From Variovorax davisae (lineage in GTDB: Bacteria; Pseudomonadota; Gammaproteobacteria; Burkholderiales; Burkholderiaceae_C): a DNA stretch of 64,000 nt. The DNA lies in contig NZ_JASZYS010000004.1 of the NCBI RefSeq assembly GCF_030316845.1, forward strand, positions 124,001-188,000, written 5' to 3'. This document shows positions 28,518-37,586 of the stretch, piece by piece; within the stretch, counting starts at the first letter, position 1, and each line of letters opens with the position of its first letter. Both the position numbers and the translations under genes were made by a program. Below the pieces are notes generated by a model that worked only from the letters and a program-made list of their open reading frames with translations, had not been told where the DNA came from and searched no databases.

Positions 28518-31500
28518 CTAGTCGAACTGCACCGTGAAGATCAGGTCGACGGCGCTTTGCTGCCCCGCCTGCGCCCGCAAGGTCAGCCGCCGGGTCAGGT
28601 CGTAGAAGATGAACAGCGTGCCCAGCGTGCCGCCCAGGCCGCGCTCGTAGGTGACGTAGAAGTCCCGCGCGATGCGCTTGCCCACGGTGACCGTCGAGTC
28701 GCGCACGTCGCCGCCGCTGCCGGGGCCCTTGAAGCCGATCTCGTCGAGCCCGAACCGGCTCGCCAGCCCGCCGCCGCCACCACCGCCCAGACCCCCCAGC
28801 AGCGCCAGCGCGGCCTGCTGCAGCAGCACCGATTCGCCGCCGCTGGTGGCCGACGCCCGGCCCAGCACCAGCCAGCTGAGGGTTTCCTGGTCCGACAGCT
28901 GCGGCTCCGAATAGAGCCGCACGCGGGGCGACTGGGCGGTGCCGGTGATGGCGACGCCGGCGCGCTGCGAGATGTTCGGCCGGATCGCCAGGATGTCGAG
29001 CTGGGGGTTGTCGAACGGGCCGTTGAAGCGCGCGATCCCGGTCTCGATGTTGAGCGCCTGCCCGTAGGCGCGGTACTGGCCGGCCACGGTTCGGACCTCG
29101 CCGGTGATGCGCGGCGGCGCGTTCAGGGCGGTGCTGCGGATGTCCAGCTTGCCGGCCAGCCGGGTCGTGATGCCGCGGCCCTGGACCGCGAAGTCGGAGC
29201 CCAGGTCGAAGCTCACCGCGATGTCCGGCGGCTTCGCGGTCTCGGCCCGGGCGACTTCGGTCTGGTTTTCGGCCGCCCGGCGCTTCGCCTCCTCGGCCGC
29301 TTCGCGGTCGATCGCCGCCGAGCGGATCACGACGTCGCTGCCCAGGCTGGGCGCGGTCTGGTCGGGCAGGATGATGACGGCGCGGTCGGTCTTGATGTCG
29401 CCCCGCACCGTGAACTGGCCGCTGGCGAGCCGGGCCTGCAGGTTGCCCGACAGCGTGAGCTGCCGATCGGCGCGCACCAGCACGCGCAGCGCCCGCAGCT
29501 CGGCCTGGACCGACATCCGGATGCCGCTGCCGGCACCGGCCACCGGCGCCGCGCCCCAGCCCAGTTCGCCGCGCGCGGTCAGCGTGCCGCCGTCGCGCGC
29601 CGCCTCGCTGGCCGCCGTGCTGAGGTTGCCGCTCTGGCCCGGGATGCGCGTCTGCGCGCCGGCCCCGCCCTTGAGCGTGAACTCGGTGATCTCGACCCGG
29701 TTGCCCGCCAGGGTGGCGCGCAGCCGGCCGTCGCGCAGGTCCAGCCCTTCGACCAGCGCCCGCAGCGCCAGCTGGTCGGCGCCCAGCGTGCCGTTCCAGC
29801 GCGGCTCGCTGCGGTTGCCGGCCAGCGTGGCATCGGCGTCGAGCGTGCCGGCCATCCGCCAGCCCGGCGGCGCCAGCATCGACCAGACGCCCAGGTTGGG
29901 CATCCGCGCCGTGACGCGGCCGGCCAGCGGGGCGTCGTCGGCCCAGTGCCAGCCGCCCTGGCGCTGCTGCACCCGGGTGCTGGCCTCGACCCGGATCTCG
30001 CCCGCCCGCTCGCTGTCCCAGGCCAGGTTGGCGCGCACGGTGTCGCCTTCGGCATCCAGCGCGACCTCGGCGCGCTTCAGGCCGGCCGGCGTGCTGGCGC
30101 CGGGGCCGGCGGCATCCATGGTGCGTTCGCTGGCGGTGCCCGTCCCATGGCTGCGGATGCGCGTGACCAGCGCGGCCTCGCCGGCCTGCACCCGCAGGTC
30201 GCCGCTGTCGCGCGTCAGGCGGGCCTTGGCGCGCAGGGTGTCGCCGGCGTCGATGTCCCAGTCGCCGTTGAACAGCAGGTCGCCGCTGAAACCGACCTGG
30301 GCCAGGGTCTCGCCGTTGCCGAGCAGCTCGGCCCAGGCCATCGGCAGGCCCTGCAGCCGGCCCTTGGACTGCAGCCGGTAGGCCCGCCGCGCCTCGGTGC
30401 CGGTGCGGCTGAAGCGCAGCGGCTGCCAGTCGATCCTGACCGTGCCCGGTGCCGGGCCCTTGAGGGTCGCGGCCGCGGCGGAGGCTTCGAGGTCGAGCCG
30501 CGGGTTGTCGCCGGCGGCGGTCCGCACCTTCACGCTGACGGGGCTGCCCAGTTCCAGCACCCAGGGGGCGAGATCCGGCCGCGCGCCGTCGAGGGCCTGC
30601 AGGCGCAGGCTGGCGAGTGCCGCGCTCCACTGGTCACGGCGTTCGAGGCCGGCGCTGGCCCGGGTGTCGAGCGTGATCTTGCGGCTGCCCGTCACGGCTT
30701 CGCCCTTCAGCGTCAACGTGGCCTGGGCGAGGCTGCCGGACAGCTCGGCGCGCACGCCGTTCAGCACGATCGGGTTCGGCGCCGCCGCCTCGGAGGGCGG
30801 CAGCTTCACCTCGAGCTTGGGAACGGCCAGCGTGGCCTGGAGCGTGGGTTCGACGGCGCCGCGCGGTGCGGGTTCGTTGAGGGTCTGCAGCCGGCGCTGG
30901 ACCGCCTGCCAGCCGCCCCTCCAGCTGGCGTCCAGCCGGGCGCTGCCCTGCAGCGCGGTGCCGCCGAAGAGGGCCCCGAGTTCGGGCAGGCCTTCGATCC
31001 AGCCCTGCAGCGCCGCCGCGTCGTCGACCCGGGCCTGGACCTCGCCGCCGCCCGTGTTCGGCGCGATGCGGCCGTCGACCAGCACCGTGGCGCCGGGAAC
31101 GGCCAGGTTCAGCCGGCCGCTGGCGGCCTGGTCGTCGACCCGCACCTGCAGGCGGCCGTCGATGCTGGCGCGCCGGGCCTCGACGCGCAGGCTGCGCAGG
31201 TCGAGCACCTGGTCCTGCCACTGGCCCTTGGCGAGCGCCCGTTCGAGCCGCAGGCCCTGCAGCTCGCCGGCGCCGCCGGCCCCGCCCTCGGCCTGCAGCG
31301 CGAGGTCGAACTGCAGGGCATCGCCGGTCTGGCCGGCCTGGATTCGGCCGCTGACCGGCGCGCCGTCGAGCTGGGTGTGGAGGGCGCCGGGACTGACGCC
31401 GCGCACGGTGGCATCGACTCGCCAGGGCGCCGGCGCGGGGCTCCAGCTGCCTTCCGCTTCGATGCGGCCGCCGCCGGCGCGCACGCTGAGCTGCGGCAGC

Positions 31501-32591
31501 GTCCAGGTGCTGCCGTCGAAACGGGCGCGGGCGTCGAGCTGCTCGACCGGCAGCCTGGTCTGGTCCCAGGGGCCGGGCAGCGCATTGCGCACCTGCGCGC
31601 TGGCCTGCCACAGGGCCTCGCCGGGCGCGGCGGTCGGGTCGGGGCCGGCCTCGATCTCGCCGCTCAGCAGCGTGGCGGGCGCTGCGGGCCAGAGGGTGGC
31701 CAGGTCGATGTTCTGCAGCGCGGCCTTGGCGTCGATCACGGGCTGCGGCTGCCAGGGTGCCAGGGTGGCCTGCAGCTGCGCCTGCATCGGCTGTTCGGCG
31801 CTGGCGTCGACCGGATGGAGCTCGGCCGCCACCGCGAGGCGGGCGTCGGGGCCGGCGAGCTGGCCCTGGATGTTCGCCTCGGCCCGGACGTCGAGGCTGC
31901 GGTCCTGCGCCAGCGTGGCGCGCACCCGGCCGTTCAGCGTGGCGTCGAGCGCCATCGGCGCCGGCCCCTGCAGGCGCAGCCGGGCGCCGTAGTGGCCGTC
32001 GGCGATGTCGACCCCGGTGATCTCGAGCTGGTGATGGGCGTCGCTGTAGCGGTAGCTGCCCGCCAGCCCGGTCGCCTGCAGCGCCGGCGGCCCGGCCCAG
32101 CGCAGCTCGTCGATGGTGAATGGCAGATCGATCTCCACCGGCAGCACGAGCTGCGCGAGCGGCTCGACCGGCTTGCTCTCGGCCGGGGCGCGGCGCTCGA
32201 TCAGCAGCTGCGCGGCGTGGACTTCGCCGAGCTGCACCCGGCGCCGCAGCAGGGGCGCCAGCTGCCAGCCGATGCGGGCGTCCCGGACCTCGACCGCCAG
32301 GCTCTCGCTTTCCCAGCGCAGCCAGCCGATGCGGCCCCCGGCGCGCAGCGAGCCGGTCACGTCGCGGCTCTCCAGAGTCTGGCCGGGTGGGAGGTAGCGC
32401 GCCGTGCGCGCCAGCGCGAAGGCCAGCGACTGGTCCGACCCCAGCCACCACCAGGCGCCCGCGCCCAGCAGCAGCACCAGCGCCACCAGGCCGGTCAGGC
32501 CCCAGGCGAATGCGCGCAGCGCACGGCGTCCGCGCGAGCGCGGCGGTGGCGGCGCGGCGGGCGGGGCGGCGATGGCGTCTTCGGAGTTCAT
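28518..32591 (-). CDS. tamB: Translocation and assembly module protein TamB
   Basis: A 1357-residue protein with an N-terminal cytoplasmic tail, one transmembrane segment at about residues 27-50 (GLVALVLLLGAGAWWWLG), a very long repetitive beta-rich periplasmic region and the C-terminal TamB (DUF490) domain ending in TVQFD. TamB-type bridge proteins span the periplasm and are implicated in phospholipid transport to the outer membrane and, with TamA, in assembly of some outer membrane proteins. E. coli TamB has 1259 residues, so the size fits. The start codon directly abuts the tamA stop codon with no gap, implying translational coupling. Confidence 0.94.
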   Translation of the reverse strand: MNSEDAIAAPPAAPPPPRSRGRRALRAFAWGLTGLVALVLLLGAGAWWWLGSDQSLAFALARTARYLPPGQTLESRDVTGSLRAGGRIGWLRWESESLAVEVRDARIGWQLAPLLRRRVQLGEVHAAQLLIERRAPAESKPVEPLAQLVLPVEIDLPFTIDELRWAGPPALQATGLAGSYRYSDAHHQLEITGVDIADGHYGARLRLQGPAPMALDATLNGRVRATLAQDRSLDVRAEANIQGQLAGPDARLAVAAELHPVDASAEQPMQAQLQATLAPWQPQPVIDAKAALQNIDLATLWPAAPATLLSGEIEAGPDPTAAPGEALWQASAQVRNALPGPWDQTRLPVEQLDARARFDGSTWTLPQLSVRAGGGRIEAEGSWSPAPAPWRVDATVRGVSPGALHTQLDGAPVSGRIQAGQTGDALQFDLALQAEGGAGGAGELQGLRLERALAKGQWQDQVLDLRSLRVEARRASIDGRLQVRVDDQAASGRLNLAVPGATVLVDGRIAPNTGGGEVQARVDDAAALQGWIEGLPELGALFGGTALQGSARLDASWRGGWQAVQRRLQTLNEPAPRGAVEPTLQATLAVPKLEVKLPPSEAAAPNPIVLNGVRAELSGSLAQATLTLKGEAVTGSRKITLDTRASAGLERRDQWSAALASLRLQALDGARPDLAPWVLELGSPVSVKVRTAAGDNPRLDLEASAAAATLKGPAPGTVRIDWQPLRFSRTGTEARRAYRLQSKGRLQGLPMAWAELLGNGETLAQVGFSGDLLFNGDWDIDAGDTLRAKARLTRDSGDLRVQAGEAALVTRIRSHGTGTASERTMDAAGPGASTPAGLKRAEVALDAEGDTVRANLAWDSERAGEIRVEASTRVQQRQGGWHWADDAPLAGRVTARMPNLGVWSMLAPPGWRMAGTLDADATLAGNRSEPRWNGTLGADQLALRALVEGLDLRDGRLRATLAGNRVEITEFTLKGGAGAQTRIPGQSGNLSTAASEAARDGGTLTARGELGWGAAPVAGAGSGIRMSVQAELRALRVLVRADRQLTLSGNLQARLASGQFTVRGDIKTDRAVIILPDQTAPSLGSDVVIRSAAIDREAAEEAKRRAAENQTEVARAETAKPPDIAVSFDLGSDFAVQGRGITTRLAGKLDIRSTALNAPPRITGEVRTVAGQYRAYGQALNIETGIARFNGPFDNPQLDILAIRPNISQRAGVAITGTAQSPRVRLYSEPQLSDQETLSWLVLGRASATSGGESVLLQQAALALLGGLGGGGGGGLASRFGLDEIGFKGPGSGGDVRDSTVTVGKRIARDFYVTYERGLGGTLGTLFIFYDLTRRLTLRAQAGQQSAVDLIFTVQFD

Positions 32592-34478
32592 CTAGAAGGT
32601 GAAGCCGAGTCGGAGGTGAAAGCGGAACGCATGGACGTCGACGCCGTAGGCCAGGTCCATCTGGACCGGGCCGATCGGGCTGGCCCAGCGCGCGCCGACG
32701 CCGACACCGACCTTGGCGCTCAGGTCGCCCGGCCGGTCGGCCACCGCGCCGGCATCGATGAAGACCGTGCTGTCCCAGGCGGTCAGCTGGCCCTGGTAGA
32801 CGAAGGGACGCTGCCATTCGATGCTCGCCACGCCGAGGTAGCGCCCGGCGATGACCTGGCCGTCGGGCTTGATGGCGCCGATCGAGCGGTAGCCGTAGCC
32901 GCGCACCGTGGTGTCGCCGCCGGTGAGGAAGTTCAAGGTCGACGGGATCTGGGCCCGGTCCGCGGCGCTCACCACGCCGGCCTCGGCGCGCAGCTGGATG
33001 CGGGCATTGCGCCGCTGCGTGCCGTCGTCGTTGCTCACGGTGCCGGCCGGGACGAAGCCGATCCAGCGCACGTAGGTGCGGGTGAAGGGCAGCTGCTCGC
33101 CCGACAGCGTGTAGCCGCCGGCCAGTTCGAGCGCCACCCCCTGGCCGCGCGTCGGCGCCGCCGCGTTGTCGAAATAGCGGCCGGTCCAGCCCCAGTTGAG
33201 GGACAGGGCCGAGGCCGATGGCGGCGGGTTGAAGCCCCGGTTCACCGCGTAGTCGTACTGCAGGAAGATGCTGCGGTCGATGTGGTCGCCGGCCTGGCTG
33301 CGGCCGCCGCGCAGGCGTCCGCTGTCGAGCGTGAAGCTGCCCGAGACTTCGCTTTTCAGCTGGGCCGATGCAAAGGAGCGCCAGCCGTTGTCGCCGGGGA
33401 TCGCCGTCCACTCGGTGCCCAGCGATTGGGCGTCGCGGTCGAGCGAGAGCTTGGACACCGCGCGCCAGCCGAGCAGCGGCATGTCGTTGTGCGAATGGTC
33501 GATCGACAGGCGGGCGCCGCTGTCGGTGGTGAAGCCGACGCCGAGCACCACGCGCTGAAGCGGCGCCTCGGTCAGCTGGGCGATCACCGGGGCGGCCTGC
33601 GGGTCGGTCGTGGTGTCCAGCGTCAGGAACACCGAATTGAAGTAGCCGCTGCTGGCCAGCCGCTGCTGGGCGTCGAGCAGCAGCTGCTGGTCGTATTCGG
33701 CGCCGGTCGGCACCCGCGCCAGCCGGCGCACGCTGTCGGCCGGATAGCGCTGGTTGCCGTTCACCACCAGCGGCCCGAAGCGGTAGGCCGGGCCGGAGTC
33801 ATAGGTCGCGCCGAGCCTGGCTTCGCTGCGGTCGGCGTCGATCTCGGCCTTGCTGGCGAGGATGCTGCCGGTCGGATAGCGCCGGGCCGTGAGCGTGCGC
33901 AGCGCCGCCGTCTTGGCGGCGTCCCAGGCCGGCTGGTTGAAGGGCTGGCCGGCGCGCAGCGCCCAGCCGGTGCGGATGCTGTCGCGCTGCGCCTCGGCGG
34001 CCGGGTTGTCGGCGATCGGCCCGCTGAAGTCGATCTGCACGCTGCTCACTTGCGTGAGCGGGCCGGGCTCGACCGTGATCCTGACCTCCCGCGGCGCCTT
34101 GCCGCCGGGCGTCTCCCGCAGTTCCAGCGTGAGCGTGGGCGTGAAGTAGCCCAGGGTGTTGAGCAGTTCGCGCGCGTTGGCCTCGGCCGCCACCATCAGC
34201 CGCGAAATCTCGATCGCGCCGAGGTCGTCGAGCTGGCGAAAGCGCTGGATCTCGAGGTGGCGTTCGAGGAATTCGCGCACCGTGGCGGGTTCGGCCCGGA
34301 CATCGACCGTGAACGCCGCGCCGGTGCTGCCGCCCTCGCTCGCCACGGCGCTGGGGGTCGCGTCCGATTCTGCCGCGTCCTTCTGGGGCAACAGGCTGCA
34401 ACCTGACAGAAAAAGAGCGGCTGCACATAAAAACGCCGGCCACCACGCCGGCGCACGAAGACGGACCACCCTAAGCAT
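32592..34478 (-). CDS. tamA: TamA-like Omp85 outer membrane protein with lipobox
   Basis: A 628-residue Omp85-family protein with POTRA domains at roughly residues 50-260 (for example GPLTQVSSVQIDFSG), followed by a 16-strand barrel with the family motif TGGDTTVRGYGYRS and a C-terminal strand ending in LGFTF. It partners TamB, whose gene follows with zero spacing. The signal peptide contains a lipoprotein-type box, L24-S25-G26-C27, followed by SLLPQ, which would predict processing by signal peptidase II and acylation of Cys27. Classical E. coli TamA has an ordinary signal peptide. Lipidated TamA relatives (TamL) are known in Bacteroidetes. Confidence 0.92.
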   Translation of the reverse strand: MLRVVRLRAPAWWPAFLCAAALFLSGCSLLPQKDAAESDATPSAVASEGGSTGAAFTVDVRAEPATVREFLERHLEIQRFRQLDDLGAIEISRLMVAAEANARELLNTLGYFTPTLTLELRETPGGKAPREVRITVEPGPLTQVSSVQIDFSGPIADNPAAEAQRDSIRTGWALRAGQPFNQPAWDAAKTAALRTLTARRYPTGSILASKAEIDADRSEARLGATYDSGPAYRFGPLVVNGNQRYPADSVRRLARVPTGAEYDQQLLLDAQQRLASSGYFNSVFLTLDTTTDPQAAPVIAQLTEAPLQRVVLGVGFTTDSGARLSIDHSHNDMPLLGWRAVSKLSLDRDAQSLGTEWTAIPGDNGWRSFASAQLKSEVSGSFTLDSGRLRGGRSQAGDHIDRSIFLQYDYAVNRGFNPPPSASALSLNWGWTGRYFDNAAAPTRGQGVALELAGGYTLSGEQLPFTRTYVRWIGFVPAGTVSNDDGTQRRNARIQLRAEAGVVSAADRAQIPSTLNFLTGGDTTVRGYGYRSIGAIKPDGQVIAGRYLGVASIEWQRPFVYQGQLTAWDSTVFIDAGAVADRPGDLSAKVGVGVGARWASPIGPVQMDLAYGVDVHAFRFHLRLGFTF

Positions 34479-34498
34479 GCGGGCATTCTGACAGCATG

Positions 34499-34533
34499 CG
34501 CGCGAGCCCCCCCGGAAGCCGGGGGCTCGCGCG
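34499..34533. terminator. 13-bp GC-rich hairpin between the VWA gene and tamA
   Basis: A perfect stem built on CGCGAGCCCCC and GGGGGCTCGCG, extended by two more pairs, surrounds a nine-base loop. It lies just after the stop of the VWA gene on the minus strand. No T-tract follows, so it is a likely but unproven terminator. Confidence 0.5.
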
Positions 34534-34539
34534 GGCGGG

Positions 34540-35727
34540 CTATTTCGAGAGCATCCGCATCGCGTCTTCCAGACCGCGCAAGGTCAGCGGGTACATCCGG
34601 TGCGACACCAGCTGCTGGATCACCGCGATGCTCTGGCGGTACTGCCAGACGCCCTGCGGCTCGGGGTTGATCCAGGCAAACTTCGGGAAGGCGTGCGTGA
34701 GGCGCTGCATCCACTCGGCGCCGGCCTCTTCGTTGTTGTATTCGACGCTGCCGCCCGGCTGCAGGATCTCGTACGGGCTCATCGTGGCGTCGCCGACGAA
34801 GATCAGCTTGTAGTCCTTGTTGTACTTGCGGATGATGTCCCAGGTCGCGAACTTCTCGGAGAAGCGGCGCCGATTGTTCTTCCACATGAAGTCGTACACG
34901 CAGTTGTGGAAGTAGTAGAACTCCAGGTGCTTGAACTCGGTCTTGACGGCCGAGAACAGCTCCTCGACGCGCTGGATGTGCTCGTCCATCGTGCCGCCGA
35001 CATCCATCAGCAGCAGCACCTTGACGTTGTTGTGGCGCTCGGGCCGCATCTTGATGTCGAGGTAGCCGGCATTCGCCGCGGTCGAATGGATGGTGTCGTC
35101 GAGGTCCAGCTCTTCCTCATGCCCCTCGCGCGCGAACTTGCGCAGCCGCCGCAGCGCGACCTTGATGTTGCGCGTGCCCAGTTCCTGGCTGTCGTCGTAG
35201 TCCTTGTAGGCGCGCTGGTCCCAGACCTTGACCGCGCTCTTGTTCTTGCCGGCGCCGCCGATGCGCACGCCCTGCGGGTTGTAGCCGCCGTGGCCGAAGG
35301 GCGAGGTGCCGCCGGTGCCGATCCACTTGTTGCCGCCCTCGTGGCGCTCCTTCTGCTCCTCGAAGCGCTTCTTCAGCGTCTCCATGAGCTCGTCCCAGCC
35401 CATCTTCTCGATCTTGGCCTTTTCCTCGGCCGTGAACTCGCGCTCGAGCGTCTTGCGCAGCCAGTCGAGCGGCACTTCCTTGGTGAAGTCGGCCAGCATC
35501 TCGACGCCCTTGAAGTAGGCGGCGAAGGCGCGGTCGAACTTGTCGTAGTGCTTCTCGTCCTTGACCAGGGCGGTGCGCGAGAGGTAGTAGAAGTCATCGA
35601 GGCCCCAGGCGCCGTCGGAGTTGGGGCCGACCACGTCGGCCTGCAGCGCCTCGAGCAGGGTCAGGTATTCCTTGACCGACACCGGCAGCTTGGCCGAGCG
35701 CAGCGTGTAGAAGAAGTCGATCAGCAT
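34540..35727 (-). CDS. VWA-domain (CoxE-like) protein
   Basis: A 395-residue protein of the group that pairs with MoxR ATPases. The N-terminal half is helical and charged; a Gly-rich linker (GGTSPFGHGGYNPQG) leads to a C-terminal von Willebrand A domain. The metal-site motif reads DVGGTMDEH near residue 240 instead of the usual DxSxS, keeping Asp and Thr but losing both serines. FVGDATMSPYE supplies the distal Asp. Proteins of this kind act with MoxR as chaperone-like complexes that insert metals or remodel partner enzymes. It is the last gene of an operon starting with moxR at 37456. Confidence 0.85.
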   Translation of the reverse strand: MLIDFFYTLRSAKLPVSVKEYLTLLEALQADVVGPNSDGAWGLDDFYYLSRTALVKDEKHYDKFDRAFAAYFKGVEMLADFTKEVPLDWLRKTLEREFTAEEKAKIEKMGWDELMETLKKRFEEQKERHEGGNKWIGTGGTSPFGHGGYNPQGVRIGGAGKNKSAVKVWDQRAYKDYDDSQELGTRNIKVALRRLRKFAREGHEEELDLDDTIHSTAANAGYLDIKMRPERHNNVKVLLLMDVGGTMDEHIQRVEELFSAVKTEFKHLEFYYFHNCVYDFMWKNNRRRFSEKFATWDIIRKYNKDYKLIFVGDATMSPYEILQPGGSVEYNNEEAGAEWMQRLTHAFPKFAWINPEPQGVWQYRQSIAVIQQLVSHRMYPLTLRGLEDAMRMLSK

Positions 35728-35733
35728 GGCGAA

Positions 35734-36354
35734 TCACTCCTTGGAGGAAGAGGGCGCCGGCGTGCGCGGCTTGTCCAGCAGGTAGAGCAGCTGGGCCTGG
35801 ACCTCGGGCCATTCGCCCGAGCGCAGGCTGTACATCACGGTGTCGCGGATGGTGCCGTCGCGGCGCAGCGCATGGCCGCGGATCACGCCGTCCTTGCGGG
35901 CGCCGAGCCGCTCGATCGCCTGCTGCGAGGCGTGGTTGAAGTTGTCGGTGCGCCAGCCCACCACGTGGCAGCCCAGGGCATCGAAGGCGTGCGACATCAT
36001 CAGCAGCTTGCAGGTGGTGTTGACATGGGTGCGCTGGCAGCGCCGGGCGTACCAGGTGTAGCCGATCTCGACCCGCTTCACGGCCGGCAGGATGTCGTGG
36101 AAGCTGGTCGTGCCGAGCACGCTGCCGGTGGCTTCGTCGGTGACGGCGAAGGCGAAGCGGTTGCCGTCCTCGCGCATCTTCAGGGCCGCCTCGATGTAGC
36201 TGCGCGTGTCCTGCGGTTCGGGCACCGAGGTGACGCGGATGTTCCAGAGCTCGCCGTCGGCGGCCGCGGCGCGCAGGCCGTCTTCATGGGCCAGCGACAG
36301 CGGCACCAGCGCGATGCCGCGCGACTTGAGCGTGACAGGCTCGACGAATGCCAT
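35734..36354 (-). CDS. GNAT family N-acetyltransferase (RimJ/RimL type)
   Basis: A 206-residue acetyltransferase with the RimJ-like arrangement: SRGIALVPLSLAHEDGL at the N-terminus, acetyl-CoA-binding strands around FAVTDEATGSVLGTTSFH and KRVEIGYTWYARRCQRTHVN, and NFNHASQQAIERLGARKDGV near the C-terminus. It probably acetylates a protein or small-molecule amino group; the substrate is unknown. The ATG at 36354 is used, because the only upstream start is a TTG. It lies two bases after the small membrane protein gene and six bases before the VWA gene, so it is embedded in the MoxR-VWA operon. Confidence 0.88.
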   Translation of the reverse strand: MAFVEPVTLKSRGIALVPLSLAHEDGLRAAAADGELWNIRVTSVPEPQDTRSYIEAALKMREDGNRFAFAVTDEATGSVLGTTSFHDILPAVKRVEIGYTWYARRCQRTHVNTTCKLLMMSHAFDALGCHVVGWRTDNFNHASQQAIERLGARKDGVIRGHALRRDGTIRDTVMYSLRSGEWPEVQAQLLYLLDKPRTPAPSSSKE

Positions 36355-36356
36355 CC

Positions 36357-36617
36357 TCAACTCCTGGGATTGCCGTACTTGCGGATGTACCAGGCCCGCG
36401 CGAGCTGCGCGCCCCCGCCGCCGCCGAGGCCGATCAACAGGATGCCGAAGATCGCATTGTTGGTGTAGCCGCCGGGGCCGAAGGCGTCCAGCCCGAGCAG
36501 GAGCCCGACCCAGCGGCCCAGCAGCGCGCCGGCGACGAACAGCACCGCCTGTGCCACGCCGAGCAGCATCAACTGCCTCGTCGGGTGCTTTCCGGGTCCA
36601 CCGGGCGCTGCGCTCAT
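36357..36617 (-). CDS. Small two-helix membrane protein
   Basis: An 86-residue protein with two predicted membrane helices (about residues 16-43 and 54-70), joined by a loop containing DAFGPGGYTNN. The second helix ends in a glycine string and a basic C-terminal tail (ARAWYIRKYGNPRS). No family is recognised with certainty. Its ATG overlaps the stop codon of the MoxR gene (ATGA) and it ends two bases before the acetyltransferase gene, so it is a translationally coupled member of the MoxR operon and may anchor the MoxR-VWA complex to the membrane (inference). Confidence 0.75.
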   Translation of the reverse strand: MSAAPGGPGKHPTRQLMLLGVAQAVLFVAGALLGRWVGLLLGLDAFGPGGYTNNAIFGILLIGLGGGGGAQLARAWYIRKYGNPRS

Positions 36618-37456
36618 CGGTTGTTGCGCTGCATGAACACGAGCTTCTCGAACAGGGTCACGTCCTGCTCGTTCTTGAGCAGCGCGCCCACCAGCGGCGG
36701 CACCGCGACCTTGTCGTCCTTGCTCTGCAGCGCCTCCAGCGGGATGTCCTCGGCCACCAGCAGCTTGAGCCAGTCGAGCAGCTCGGAGGTCGAGGGCTTC
36801 TTCTTGAGGCCGGGCAGGTTGCGCACGTCGTAGAAGGTCTTCATCGCGGCCGTCAGCAGTTCCTGCTTGAGGCCGGGGAAGTGCACCGCGACGATGCTCT
36901 TCATGGTCTCGGCGTCGGGGAACTTGATGTAGTGGAAGAAGCAGCGGCGCAGGAAGGCGTCGGGCAGTTCCTTCTCGTTGTTGGAGGTGATGAAAACCAC
37001 CGGCCGGTGCTTGGCGCGGACCAGCTCGCGGGTCTCGTAGCAATAGAACTCCATGCGGTCGATTTCGCGCAGCAGGTCGTTCGGGAATTCGATGTCGGCC
37101 TTGTCGATCTCGTCGATCAAGAGCGCCACCGGCTCGTCGGCCGTGAAGGCCTGCCAGAGCACGCCCTTGACGATGTAGTTGTGGATGTCCTTGACGCGCT
37201 CGTCGCCCAGCTGCGAATCGCGCAGCCGGCTCACGGCGTCGTATTCGTAGAGGCCCTGCTGCGCCTTGGTGGTCGACTTGATGTGCCACTGCAGCAGCGG
37301 CAGGTCGAGCGCCTGGGCCACTTCCTCGGCCAGCATGGTCTTGCCGGTGCCGGGCTCGCCCTTGACCAGCAGCGGGCGCTTGAGCGTGATGGCCGCGTTG
37401 ACCGCGAGCATCAGATCCTGAGTGGCAACGTAGTTGTCTGAACCCTTGAATTTCAT
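36614..37456 (-). CDS. MoxR-family AAA+ ATPase
   Basis: A 280-residue ATPase of the MoxR group. Walker A is GEPGTGKT at residues 33-40, Walker B is ALLIDEIDKAD near residues 109-119, sensor 1 is VFITSNNEKELPDAFLRRC, and the helical lid follows. MoxR proteins work with VWA-domain partners as unfolding or metal-insertion machines; the partner here is encoded three genes downstream. The start at 37456 (MKFKGSDNY) is the usual one. The gene diverges from cytochrome c4 across a 130-base intergenic region and overlaps the small membrane protein gene by four bases. Confidence 0.94.
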   Translation of the reverse strand: MKFKGSDNYVATQDLMLAVNAAITLKRPLLVKGEPGTGKTMLAEEVAQALDLPLLQWHIKSTTKAQQGLYEYDAVSRLRDSQLGDERVKDIHNYIVKGVLWQAFTADEPVALLIDEIDKADIEFPNDLLREIDRMEFYCYETRELVRAKHRPVVFITSNNEKELPDAFLRRCFFHYIKFPDAETMKSIVAVHFPGLKQELLTAAMKTFYDVRNLPGLKKKPSTSELLDWLKLLVAEDIPLEALQSKDDKVAVPPLVGALLKNEQDVTLFEKLVFMQRNNR

Positions 37457-37533
37457 GGATGGGCTTGAAGCGGAGGGTGGTTGAAAGAACACAACATCGA
37501 TTCTTCGTCCGCAGGGCCCGCGAAGAGCCCCCA

Positions 37534-37551
37534 TATAATCAAATGTTGATT
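37534..37551 (+). promoter_or_regulatory. -10 box and overlapping inverted repeat upstream of cytochrome c4
   Basis: A perfect TATAAT (37534-37539) overlaps the inverted repeat AATCAA-N3-TTGATT (37537-37551), 36-53 bases before the cytochrome c4 start. A regulator binding this repeat would cover the -10 region. No good -35 box is visible. Confidence 0.4.
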
Positions 37552-37586
37552 TGAAACAAGTTTCTCCACGAGATTGTGCGCGCAAA

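Noticed and set aside
28377..34406. A 2009-codon open frame on the plus strand opposite tamB and tamA
   Set aside because: It is a mirror frame of high-GC coding DNA: rich in Arg, Gly, Ala, Gln and His, with no domain, while the opposite strand encodes two recognised proteins with family motifs over the same interval.
37537..37551. FNR-like site before cytochrome c4
   Set aside because: The inverted repeat is AATCAA-N3-TTGATT, the reverse order of the FNR half-sites (TTGAT-N4-ATCAA), so it is only reported as an unassigned repeat.
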